Origin: Holdemania massiliensis
GTDB lineage: Bacteria > Bacillota_I > Bacilli_A > Erysipelotrichales > Erysipelotrichaceae
Assembly: GCF_022440805.1 (NCBI RefSeq)
Contig: NZ_JAKNTK010000001.1
Location: forward strand, 2,542,001-2,606,000
Reading direction: 5' to 3'
DNA: 64,000 bases
Below the pieces are notes generated by a model, which did no database searches, was not told where the DNA came from, and saw only the letters and a list, made by a program, of their open reading frames with translations. Shown in pieces: positions 25,525 through 33,583 of the stretch; within the stretch, counting starts at the first letter, position 1, and the number at the start of each line of letters is the position of its first letter. A program made the position numbers and the translations under genes.

Positions 25525-26202
25525 TTAAGCAACCTGTCCGACCATCAGCTGCGGAATCTGTCCCTGGACGATCTGCATGACCAGCGGAATCTTCACTTCG
25601 ATCTGCTGCGGATCAAGCAAAAAGGGACTGATCACCAACATTTCCACGCTGATCTTTAAATCAATTTCCAACAGCGTACTGTTAATGCCGTAAGCCGAGG
25701 AGACGGCATCAATCTGGCCGACCAGGCTGTTGACCGCGCGCATTCGTATGTCTATCGAAGGTCCGACATTTGCCAGCAGCACCGACCCCGTCAGCATCCC
25801 CACCGGCAGAGAATAAATAATTCCTTTATCATAATAGACAAGATGGGTATGCGGATCAGTTTCCCCTTCTTCCGCAGCATTGAGCGATTCCTGAGCGGCA
25901 TCCAGGGAGCGGCTCATCAGTTCATTCATCCGCTGCGTATCATAAATAATATCTGTTATATTGCCCTGACTATCCCGCTGGATGCGGATCAGATCTTCCG
26001 TCTTCAAATCCAGAGAATCCACCGCCCGCTTAATCACCGCCGAAGCCGCATTGCGGACCTCACTGGCCGCCACCTTTTCGACATGGGGTTTTAACAGGGC
26101 GTTAAGCTGATTCAGCGTCCGATTGCCCAGCCACAAGACCGCAGCCAGGATCAGCGCCGCCGCCAGCCAACGGCGATTTCTATCCCGTTTCCGTTTTTTC
26201 AT
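25525..26202 (-). CDS. yunB: Sporulation protein YunB
   Basis: 225 aa: a basic N-terminus (KKRKRDRNRRW), a transmembrane helix (LAAALILAAVLWLG), then an extracytoplasmic domain with VPVGMLTGS-like text (SLPVGMLTGSVLLANVGPSIDIRM) and the C-terminal PLVMQIVQGQIPQLMVG, all typical of YunB. YunB is made in the mother cell under SigE in Bacillus and is needed for normal sporulation. It suggests that this organism belongs to a sporulating lineage. It overlaps the YunC-like gene by 23 bases. Confidence 0.85.
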   Translation of the reverse strand: MKKRKRDRNRRWLAAALILAAVLWLGNRTLNQLNALLKPHVEKVAASEVRNAASAVIKRAVDSLDLKTEDLIRIQRDSQGNITDIIYDTQRMNELMSRSLDAAQESLNAAEEGETDPHTHLVYYDKGIIYSLPVGMLTGSVLLANVGPSIDIRMRAVNSLVGQIDAVSSAYGINSTLLEIDLKISVEMLVISPFLLDPQQIEVKIPLVMQIVQGQIPQLMVGQVA

Positions 26203-26488
26203 GCATCACCTTCAGCAGCGCTTCCTTCCCACTCATTCCTATATATATTCCTGCACGGGCCGCGGTTGACGTCATCGCTATAATTTTTCCATCCAACAGT
26301 CCGGTTTTCCCCGGTTTATGAACCTGAAAGACCGGAATCTTTTTTTCCTCCAGGATGTCGAGATCCCAGCTTTCATCGACTAAGACAGCCTTTGTGCTGA
26401 CGATCATCCGACATGTCCAGCGAGGCAGAAATAATGAAATGTCAATGAATCGAAACGCTTCGATTTCCAAGGTTTTTAATTCGATCAT
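26180..26488 (-). CDS. DUF1805 protein (YunC-like)
   Basis: 102 aa. The C-terminal AGIYIGMSGKEALLKVM matches the DUF1805/YunC ending (GIKVGMSGREALLKLM). The N-terminus MIELKTLEIEAFRFIDI fits the small beta domain of that family. The function is unknown. yunB and yunC are also neighbours in B. subtilis. The frame reaches back to 26596, but ATG 26488 is preceded by GAGGAGG. Confidence 0.7.
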   Translation of the reverse strand: MIELKTLEIEAFRFIDISLFLPRWTCRMIVSTKAVLVDESWDLDILEEKKIPVFQVHKPGKTGLLDGKIIAMTSTAARAGIYIGMSGKEALLKVMHEKTETG

Positions 26489-26627
26489 AGCCCAGCCTCC
26501 TCCTCTATCAGTATAGAGAAAGACAGAAAAAGGGTGCCTCCTTTTCCCACTTTCATCCTGGAAATTCAAGCCTGAGCCAAGGAATATGCGGTTCAATGTC
26601 CAACGTTCAGTCCCTGCGAAGCGCGGA

Positions 26628-26658
26628 CAAAAAAAGTCCGAGACCGTCTTGGTTTCGG
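26628..26658 (-). terminator. Terminator of the rubrerythrin unit
   Basis: Minus strand CCGAAACC-aagac-GGTCTCGG then ACTTTTTTT; one mismatch in the stem. Confidence 0.7.
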
Positions 26659-26676
26659 GCTTATCGAAAACATGGC

Positions 26677-27216
26677 TTAATAGTTTTTAACTTCCTGTTC
26701 AAAGTAAGCCTGCGGATGGAAGCAGACCGGGCAGACCTTTGGCGCCTGTTTGGCAGTTACAGTATATCCGCAATTGCGGCACTTCCAGACAATCTGTTCC
26801 GCTTTCGCAAAAACCGTATTGTTTTCAACGTTGTTCAGCAGTGCCAGATATCGTTCCTCATGCCCCTTTTCAATCTTCGCGACTTCGCTCATCAGCCGGG
26901 CAATTTCTGTAAACCCTTCCTGTTTTGCGGTTTCCGCAAATTCCTTATACATCTCTGTCCATTCATAGTTTTCACCATTGGCCGCGTCTTTCAGGTTGAC
27001 AGGCGTTTCCTGAATCTTACCGCCATGCAGAAACTTATACCAGAGTTTGGCATGAGCATTTTCATTCGCCGAAGTTTCTTCAAAAATCCCAGCGATCTGA
27101 CCATAACCATCCTTGCGCGCCTGATCCGCATAATAAGCGTATTTAATCCGCGCCTGACTTTCTCCGGCAAACGCCGTCCATAAATTCTGTTCCGTCTTTG
27201 AACCTTTCAATTCCAT
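26677..27216 (-). CDS. rbr: Rubrerythrin
   Basis: 179 aa: a ferritin-like diiron domain (NLWTAFAGESQARIKYAYYAD ... ETSANENAHAK ... EIARLMSEVAKIEKGHEERY), with the Glu and ExxH ligands, then a C-terminal rubredoxin-like domain with WKCRNCGY and CPVC. It reduces hydrogen peroxide to water in anaerobes. ATG 27216 lies 1 base past the stop of the upstream small protein; AAAGGAG is 10 bases before it. Confidence 0.95.
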   Translation of the reverse strand: MELKGSKTEQNLWTAFAGESQARIKYAYYADQARKDGYGQIAGIFEETSANENAHAKLWYKFLHGGKIQETPVNLKDAANGENYEWTEMYKEFAETAKQEGFTEIARLMSEVAKIEKGHEERYLALLNNVENNTVFAKAEQIVWKCRNCGYTVTAKQAPKVCPVCFHPQAYFEQEVKNY

Positions 27217-27217
27217 T

Positions 27218-27547
27218 TTACCATTTCTCCTTTCCGGTATGGATTGCAATTTCAGCCCGGATCATCTGCCGCAGCAGCACGGCCTGCCGCAGAGCCAGAT
27301 CAAAGGTCTGAATACAGCCCGGATCGAGCTGATCGGCAATGCCTCTTTCTGCTAAACGAACCTGATGTTCAGCCACCGCTGCCAATTCTGTAAGCAGACT
27401 GTTGGTCAGATGACTGCGGGTAATCTTCTCTACTTCCTCCCGACTCAGAGATCGAAATTGAGAAGAATCTGCCTGACATTTCGGACAGCGGTCCTGGATC
27501 AGCTCACTGTCCAAAATTAAACCGCAAACTTCACATTTTTTCAGCAT
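27218..27547 (-). CDS. Rubredoxin-like zinc-ribbon protein with helical tail
   Basis: 109 aa. MLKKCEVCGLILDSE and RCPKCQADSSQF give a CxxC...CxxC rubredoxin-like knuckle. The rest is a helical bundle without known motifs. It is cotranscribed with and directly before rubrerythrin, so it is likely an electron donor or regulator of peroxide defence. ATG 27547 follows AGGAGG. The exact function is not known. Confidence 0.8.
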   Translation of the reverse strand: MLKKCEVCGLILDSELIQDRCPKCQADSSQFRSLSREEVEKITRSHLTNSLLTELAAVAEHQVRLAERGIADQLDPGCIQTFDLALRQAVLLRQMIRAEIAIHTGKEKW

Positions 27548-27737
27548 AGGCTTCCTCCTTATCCTTTTTCTACTTGTCAGTATGCCCTTGTCTGTTTCGG
27601 TCAATCCAGCTGTTTTTACAAATTCATCATTTTCTATTTAAAGCTAATTTTTTTCGGTGATTATCCCAATTTTCATCAACATTTATCCACGGAATTCGAT
27701 TTTTTTCGCGTTTTTCTCTGTTTTTTTTAACTTTTTA

Positions 27738-27765
27738 TTGACTCTGCATCATTTTGGAATAAAAT
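27738..27765 (+). promoter_or_regulatory. Promoter of glnN
   Basis: TTGACT (27738-27743), 16 bp, TAAAAT (27760-27765), 28 bases before the glnN start. Confidence 0.55.
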
Positions 27766-27793
27766 TAAACCATGTTTTTTAGGAGGAAGAGTT

Positions 27794-29887
27794 ATGAAAA
27801 TCACAGATCCGTTTGATGAATTTGGCTGCCTGCTTTTTGATGAAACGCTCATGCAGGAGCGGCTTCCGTATCCGATCTACAAACGCTGGAAAGAAACTGT
27901 GGCCAAGGAAGATTCACTGGACCGCAATACCGCAGATGCGATCGCACACGCGATGAAGCGCTGGGCGCAGGAAAATGGCGCAACGCATTTCACCCATTGG
28001 TTTCAGCCGATGACGGGCTCGACCGCGGAAAAGCACGATTCGTTTATCGAACCGGATGAAAACGGGCAGCCGTTAGTCCGCTTCTCCGGAAAGTCGCTGA
28101 TCAAAGGGGAACCGGACGCCTCCAGCTTTCCCAGCGGAGGTCTGCGGGCAACCTTTGAGGCCCGCGGTTATACATACTGGGACTGTACCTCGCCGGCTTT
28201 CATTCGGGATAACATTCTGTGTATTCCTACGGTCTTCGTCTCCTACAACGGCGAATCGCTGGATAAAAAAGCACCGCTGCTGAAATCAATCGAAGCGATC
28301 AGCGCGGCGGCTACCCGAATCGTCAACATCTTTGGGGATAAAGATGTCAAACGCGTCATTCCGATGGTCGGTCTGGAACAGGAATATTTCCTGATCGATA
28401 AACGCTACTTTGAACAGCGCGAGGATCTCGTGCTGACTGGACGCACCTTATTCGGCGCAATGCCGGCCAAGGGCCAGGAGCTGGAAGATCATTATTTCGG
28501 AAGCATTCCCGGTCGGGTAGCAGCTTTTATGAAAGAAGTCAATCAGGAGCTGTGGAAATTAGGCATTTACGCCAAAACCGAGCACAATGAAGTCGCGCCT
28601 TGTCAGTTTGAAATTGCGCCGATCTTCAGCAACGTCAACATTGCGGTAGATCAGAACCAGCTGACGATGGACGTTCTGCGCAAAACTGCAGATAAACATG
28701 GCTTTGCCTGCCTGCTTCATGAAAAACCATTTGCCGGCATCAACGGTTCGGGCAAGCATAACAACTGGTCCTTGGTCACTGATGATCGGCAGAACTTATT
28801 TGAACCCGGTGATAAACCGGCAGAGAACATCCGTTTCCTCGTCTTTGTCTGCGCCTTCATCAAAGCCGTAGATCAGCATGCGGAACTGCTTCGGATGTCA
28901 TCCTCAGGAGCTGGTAATGACCATCGCTTGGGCGCCAACGAAGCCCCTCCGGCAATCATTTCGATCTACCTGGGCAGTTACATCGAAAATGTCTTAAACT
29001 CGTTAAAAGGCGCGGCGGAGACGATCGTGGATCAGCAGGACAGCTCCTTCACGCCAATCAGCGGTCTTTCCTACATTCCCAAGGACAATACCGACCGCAA
29101 CCGGACATCTCCATTAGCCTTCACCGGCAATAAATTTGAGTTCCGCATGCTCGGTTCGTCTCTGTCAGCGTCCTTCGCCAACGTCGTTCTCAACACGATT
29201 ACCGCTGATGTGCTCAATGACATCGCTGAACAGCTTGCGGATCTGAAGTACAAGCAGGATATCCGGGCCCGGGCGTTAGAAATCTGCACCCAGATTCTGA
29301 AAGAACATGAACGGATCCTGTTCTCTGGTGACGGTTATTCCCAAGAATGGGTGGCTGAGGCCAAACGCCGTGGTTTACCGAACATTCCGTCCTTCGTCGA
29401 ATCGGTCAGCGCTTTGACTTCTCCAAAAACGATTGAGTTGTTTACCCGTAATCATGTTTATACGGAGAAAGAGCTGATTGCCCGCAGTGAGATCATGAAT
29501 GAACAATACGTCAAGATCTCTGAGATTGAAGCCAAGGTTCTGATTGACATGACCCGCACGGAAATCCTGCCGCTGCTCGCTCGTGAAATTCAACCGCTGG
29601 CCGCCGCGCTGCGTTCATTGGATCAGCCTGCTTCTTACTTCAAAAAGCAGCTCACCCATTTAAACGAACTGATGGATCGCATGGATAAGGGAGCTGAGCG
29701 GCTGGAAGGGAAGCTCAAAGAGATTGGAGTGGTCAGCGATTATCATGAGCGCGGGATTCGGTTCTATTACGAAGTCGCCCCATTGATGCAGCAATTGCGC
29801 AGCGCCATTGACGAGCATGAAACAATCTTTGATAAAAAACAGTATGACCTGCCGACCTATGAGGATATGTTGTTTCACAGCAATTAA
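27794..29887 (+). CDS. glnN: Glutamine synthetase type III
   Basis: 697 aa, the normal size of GSIII. It makes glutamine from glutamate, ammonia and ATP. Motifs seen are KGEPDASSFPSGGLRATFEARGYTYWD (first part typical of GSIII), VGLEQEYFLIDKR, CLLHEKPFAGINGSGKHNNWS with the metal/glutamate residues, and GAGNDHRLGANEAPPAII. The C-terminal 150 residues form a long helical region with regular heptads. AGGAGG lies 8 bases before ATG. The gene is monocistronic and has a strong terminator. Confidence 0.95.
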   Translation: MKITDPFDEFGCLLFDETLMQERLPYPIYKRWKETVAKEDSLDRNTADAIAHAMKRWAQENGATHFTHWFQPMTGSTAEKHDSFIEPDENGQPLVRFSGKSLIKGEPDASSFPSGGLRATFEARGYTYWDCTSPAFIRDNILCIPTVFVSYNGESLDKKAPLLKSIEAISAAATRIVNIFGDKDVKRVIPMVGLEQEYFLIDKRYFEQREDLVLTGRTLFGAMPAKGQELEDHYFGSIPGRVAAFMKEVNQELWKLGIYAKTEHNEVAPCQFEIAPIFSNVNIAVDQNQLTMDVLRKTADKHGFACLLHEKPFAGINGSGKHNNWSLVTDDRQNLFEPGDKPAENIRFLVFVCAFIKAVDQHAELLRMSSSGAGNDHRLGANEAPPAIISIYLGSYIENVLNSLKGAAETIVDQQDSSFTPISGLSYIPKDNTDRNRTSPLAFTGNKFEFRMLGSSLSASFANVVLNTITADVLNDIAEQLADLKYKQDIRARALEICTQILKEHERILFSGDGYSQEWVAEAKRRGLPNIPSFVESVSALTSPKTIELFTRNHVYTEKELIARSEIMNEQYVKISEIEAKVLIDMTRTEILPLLAREIQPLAAALRSLDQPASYFKKQLTHLNELMDRMDKGAERLEGKLKEIGVVSDYHERGIRFYYEVAPLMQQLRSAIDEHETIFDKKQYDLPTYEDMLFHSN

Positions 29888-29894
29888 CCCTAGA

Positions 29895-29941
29895 AAGCTG
29901 CAGCCGCATCGATTTTTTAGATGATGGCTGCAGTTTTTTTC
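29895..29941 (+). terminator. Terminator of glnN
   Basis: CTGCAGCC pairs with GGCTGCAG (29898-29905 with 29926-29933), then seven or more T. Confidence 0.88.
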
Positions 29942-30045
29942 AGTTGAAAAATTGCATCAAAGGAGGCTATAAATTCAAACGTACGCAACAGCTCCAATGA
30001 AGCCCGCAGCCCTTTCTTATTTCAGGAATTGTTCAATTCCATCCA

Positions 30046-30072
30046 AAGAAAAAACGGGCATGCAGCCCGTTT
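30046..30072 (-). terminator. Terminator of the AI-2E transporter gene
   Basis: Minus strand AAACGGGC-TGCAT-GCCCGTTT then TTT. The stem starts at the stop codon. Confidence 0.8.
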
Positions 30073-31220
30073 TACAGCATATCTTCAGATTGAATATTCT
30101 TCTCTTTCAGCCTTCCGCTGACAAAGCCGCGGACAACGACATAGAGAACGGCGAAGATCGGAACCCCCAGAAACATACCAAGAATTCCAAACATGCCTCC
30201 CCCGACAATGATGGAAAACATGACCCACAGACTTGGCAGCCCCAACTGATCGCCCAGGATCATCGGGCCGAGGATATTGCCGTCAAACTGCTGAAGAAGC
30301 AGGACAAAGACCGCAAAGATCAGGGAATAAATCGGATCGACAATAAAGAGGATGAAAATTCCCGGCACAGCCCCGATAAACGGACCAAAAACCGGAATCA
30401 TATTGGTCAGCCCGACGATAAAACTGATCAGCACCGCAAACGGCAGACGCATGATCAACATGCCGACAAAACAGATTACACCGATAATCAGGGAATCAAT
30501 CAATTTGCCGATAATGAAGCTGTTGAACATCCGCGACGTCAGCCGGCTTAACTGAATCAGCGATTCTACCTTGGATTTGGGCAGTACCGCATAAGCCAGC
30601 TTTTTAAACTGACCGGTAAACCGTTCTTTTTCCAACAAAATATATACGGCAATGATGACCGCGATAAAGAAGTTAAAGGTCTGACGGACAAACAGCCAGG
30701 AATAGCTTAGAATCTTCGGCACATAATCCTTAGCCATCCCCAGCATGGACTCCAGCAGCGCCTCACTGGAGCTGAATAGAATTTCCAGCCAGCCTGTCTT
30801 GAACCCCAGCCCTTCCGTAATTTCGTTTAACAGTGTGTTCGCCTTTCCCAGATAATCGCTGAGCTGGGTTGACAGCGTCATGATGCTTTCCAGCAGCTGC
30901 GGGATTAATATCGCCATAAAGCTGATCAGGATAAGGAATAAGAAGACGATCGCCGCTGCGACACCGATCTTGCGTTTGGTGGAAGCCTTCATCTTTGATT
31001 TGGCCAGCCATTTCTTTTCAACCCGCGCTGTAACCGGCGCTAAGAGAAAAGCCAGGGAAAAGCCCAGAATAAATGGAAGCAGAATTCCGATCACATTTCC
31101 CAAAAACTGCTTGAGCAGCGGAAACTGAGTGACCAGAAAATAGAAACCTAATAGTAAAATCCCCGAACAGGTCAGGGCTAAAATATTCTCTTTGGTTTGT
31201 TCTTTGATTTTAAATTTCAT
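30072..31220 (-). CDS. AI-2E family (PerM/YdbI-like) transporter
   Basis: 382 aa with about eight helices in the AI-2E exporter plan: two N-terminal helices, a polar loop, then FFIAVIIAVYILLEKER and GLTNMIPVFGPFIGAVPGIFI, the family's signature, and LGPMILGDQLGLPSLWV. Members export AI-2 or act as Na+/H+ antiporters; which one cannot be told from sequence. The start at 31220 has GGGAG upstream. Transcribed alone. Confidence 0.9.
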   Translation of the reverse strand: MKFKIKEQTKENILALTCSGILLLGFYFLVTQFPLLKQFLGNVIGILLPFILGFSLAFLLAPVTARVEKKWLAKSKMKASTKRKIGVAAAIVFLFLILISFMAILIPQLLESIMTLSTQLSDYLGKANTLLNEITEGLGFKTGWLEILFSSSEALLESMLGMAKDYVPKILSYSWLFVRQTFNFFIAVIIAVYILLEKERFTGQFKKLAYAVLPKSKVESLIQLSRLTSRMFNSFIIGKLIDSLIIGVICFVGMLIMRLPFAVLISFIVGLTNMIPVFGPFIGAVPGIFILFIVDPIYSLIFAVFVLLLQQFDGNILGPMILGDQLGLPSLWVMFSIIVGGGMFGILGMFLGVPIFAVLYVVVRGFVSGRLKEKNIQSEDML

Positions 31221-31337
31221 TATGCAATCTCCCTTATTGTTATTTTAACACACTTGACTCTTTTCTATATTTAAAATTCTATTAAATTGACGGGGATTAT
31301 GCTAAAATAAAACTGTAACTTAAGGAGGAAATCATTC

Positions 31338-31742
31338 ATGAGAGGTATTTTATTAATTAGCCATGGTCAGTATGCAGAAGCTTTCAAAGGTTCTCTGAAA
31401 ATGATCGCGGGCGAAGTTACAAATTTGTATTCCTGCTGCCTGTTGCCAACAGATGGCCCAGATCAGTTTAAGGAAAAACTGAACGAATTGAAGCCGGAGT
31501 TTGACAAGTATGACGAAGTCTTAGTTTTTGCGGATCTGTTCGGCGGCTCCCCATGCAACACAACGTTTGTTGAGTTCGCTACGAACCCGAAGTTCCACTT
31601 CGTTGCCGGCATGAACTTCCCTATGGTTCTGACAGCGATCCTGTCAGAGAGTGAATCGGTTGAAAACCTGATCGCTCAGGGACGTGAAGGCATCGTGGAT
31701 GTCAAAGCCTTCATGGCGAGCATGAGCTCGGACGAAGACTAA
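31338..31742 (+). CDS. Mannose-family PTS component IIA
   Basis: 134 aa: EIIA-Man domain. MRGILLISHGQYAEAF carries the phospho-acceptor His at residue 9, and DLFGGSPCNT is the conserved substrate loop. It accepts phosphate from HPr and passes it to IIB. IIC and IID lie at 35.5-37.2 kb and IIB at 41.2 kb, so the system is split. No cre-like box was seen at this gene. AGGAGG lies 8 bases before ATG. Confidence 0.92.
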   Translation: MRGILLISHGQYAEAFKGSLKMIAGEVTNLYSCCLLPTDGPDQFKEKLNELKPEFDKYDEVLVFADLFGGSPCNTTFVEFATNPKFHFVAGMNFPMVLTAILSESESVENLIAQGREGIVDVKAFMASMSSDED

Positions 31743-31764
31743 TTTATTCATCGTTCATGAAACA

Positions 31765-31796
31765 AAAAGGCGGGAAACAGCTCCCGTCTTTTCTTT
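31765..31796 (+). terminator. Terminator of the IIA gene
   Basis: GGCGGGA (31769-31775) pairs with TCCCGTC (31782-31788), then TTTTCTTT. Confidence 0.7.
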
Positions 31797-31840
31797 ACGC
31801 CTGAATTTTCTGGCTGAAGCTTTCCGATTAATATTTTGCT

Positions 31841-33466
31841 TCAGGATGCGGCTAATTCTTCATGATAGAGCTGTTGGGCAAGGTTATGGTAGTGATCATG
31901 AATCCGTTCCAAATCCGTCAGCACTTCACTGAACACCACACACAGCGAACCGTCAATCTGTTGACTGCGAAGGCGCTGAATTTGATCCTGGCGGCTCTTT
32001 TCGCAGCACTGATCCATCTGTTCCTCCAGCTGATCAATGTGCTGCAATGTATCTGCACGGTGATATTCTTCAATGGCCGGAAGCAGCGCGGCGGTCTGAT
32101 TCAGAATTGTCTGCAGCTCTGCCAATTCCCGGCTTGCCTGCGGTGTGATTTTCTGCTTTTCCTTCAGGATCTGGGAAGCATGTTCCGATAAGTTAACAAC
32201 ATGATCGCCCATCCGTTCCAGATCATTATTAATTTTAAATAAAACATTCAGCCGGCGGGAATCCTCAACATTCATCCGCGCTGTGGCCACGACCGGAATC
32301 GCATCAATAATCGTGCGGTGGATCGTATCAATCTCACTTTCCTGTGCCAAAATTTTTTCTTTATCCCATTCCAAGGTTGTCAGGCCGCAAAACGCTTCTT
32401 CAAGACTGGACTGAACTAAATGATACATCCGATTTAACAATTCGCTGATCTCGTGCAGTGAAATCGTGACATTGCCTAAACGCTGTTCCGGAATGCGTGT
32501 GATTTCAATAACCGGCTTGACCGCTTCCTTTTCCTCCGGCAGCAGCTTTACTGCCAGAGCTGCCAATCCGCTGCCTAACGGAAGCAGAACCAATGTCGTC
32601 ACAACGTTGAAGAGCGTATGGAAGTTGGCGATCTGCGCCGCCGGATTAGCAGGTGTAAACTGGGCAATCCAATCAGTCAGCGGCAGCAGCAGCACAGCTC
32701 CGCTGAACAACAGAGCGCCGCCGGCATTGAACAGCAAGTGAACCAAAGCCACCCGTTTTGCATTCCGATTGGAGCTGAGTGACGAAAGCACAGCAGTAAT
32801 ACACGTTCCGATGTTCATCCCAAATAAAATGAAAACCGAATGCTGCAGAGTGATTAATCCATTGTTCGCCAATGTTTGTAAAATCCCGATTGAAGCACTG
32901 GAGCTTTGGATGACAGCCGTAAAAACCGCTCCGGTAAGCACTGCGATCACAGGATTGTTAAAGGCGGTAATCAGGGACAGAAAGGCCGCATTATCCCGCA
33001 GCGGCGCCATTGCATCACTCATCATCCCCATACCGATGAAGAGAATGCCAAGACCGCCGACAATCATCCCGACAGCGTTGGTTCTTTCTTTTTTCAGGAA
33101 CACAACCATGACGACACCAATCAAAGCAATAGCCGGTGCCGCAGCACCAATATCCAGCGCGATCAGCTGGCCGGTAATCGTCGTACCAATATTTGCCCCC
33201 ATAATCACACCGACAGCCTGAGGCAATGTCATTAAGCCGGCATTGACAAATCCTACTGTCATGACTGTGGTTGCACTGGAACTTTGAATCAGAGCAGTAA
33301 TCAGGGCTCCGACAACTACCCCCATCAGTCGATTTGAAGTCAGCCGTTCAAGAATAGACTGCAGCCGATCCCCAGCACATAATTCCAATCCATCGCTCAT
33401 CATTTTCATTCCATATAGAAATAACGCCAGTCCGCCCATCAAGGCAATGATAAAACTGATATCCAT
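31841..33466 (-). CDS. Na+/phosphate cotransporter (NptA-like) with PhoU domain
   Basis: 541 aa. Residues 1-310 are the NptA/Na-Pi membrane part with two copies of the QSSSA motif (ALIQSSSATTVMTVGF and AVIQSSSASIGIL). The C-terminal part (about 330-541) is a PhoU-like helical domain (DLERMGDHVVNLSEHA). It imports inorganic phosphate with sodium. The start is uncertain: ATG 33466 (AAAGGG 12 bases upstream) or TTG 33478 with better spacing to GAGG. A PhoP-like direct repeat lies upstream. Confidence 0.9.
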   Translation of the reverse strand: MDISFIIALMGGLALFLYGMKMMSDGLELCAGDRLQSILERLTSNRLMGVVVGALITALIQSSSATTVMTVGFVNAGLMTLPQAVGVIMGANIGTTITGQLIALDIGAAAPAIALIGVVMVVFLKKERTNAVGMIVGGLGILFIGMGMMSDAMAPLRDNAAFLSLITAFNNPVIAVLTGAVFTAVIQSSSASIGILQTLANNGLITLQHSVFILFGMNIGTCITAVLSSLSSNRNAKRVALVHLLFNAGGALLFSGAVLLLPLTDWIAQFTPANPAAQIANFHTLFNVVTTLVLLPLGSGLAALAVKLLPEEKEAVKPVIEITRIPEQRLGNVTISLHEISELLNRMYHLVQSSLEEAFCGLTTLEWDKEKILAQESEIDTIHRTIIDAIPVVATARMNVEDSRRLNVLFKINNDLERMGDHVVNLSEHASQILKEKQKITPQASRELAELQTILNQTAALLPAIEEYHRADTLQHIDQLEEQMDQCCEKSRQDQIQRLRSQQIDGSLCVVFSEVLTDLERIHDHYHNLAQQLYHEELAAS

Positions 33467-33511
33467 AACGTATAACAACCCTTTCCTCTGCTTTAGCATG
33501 CCCATTATAAA

Positions 33512-33578
33512 TGAAAAAAAGAGTCTCTGCGTAACGAATTTGTTAAGTTTTCGTTAACAGCAGATTCTCTTTTTTTCA
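33512..33578. terminator. Long hairpin between the PTS unit and nptA
   Basis: A stem of about 20 bp: AAAGAG-ATCTGC-GTTAACGAA pairs with TTCGTTAC-GCAGA-CTCTTT. T-runs flank both sides. It probably terminates transcripts from the PTS side (minus). Confidence 0.7.
33530..33557 (-). promoter_or_regulatory. Possible Pho box upstream of nptA
   Basis: Minus strand TTAACG-AAAAC-TTAACA-AATTC-GTTACG: three hexamers 11 bp apart, as in Bacillus PhoP boxes (TTAACA with 5-bp spacers). It ends about 20 bp before a TATAAT -10 (33504-33509), the usual position for activation. It overlaps the loop of the hairpin, so chance cannot be excluded. Confidence 0.45.
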
Positions 33579-33583
33579 CTTTC

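Noticed and set aside
26596..27183. 195-codon plus-strand frame opposite rubrerythrin
   Set aside because: It lies opposite rubrerythrin, which has all diiron and rubredoxin motifs.
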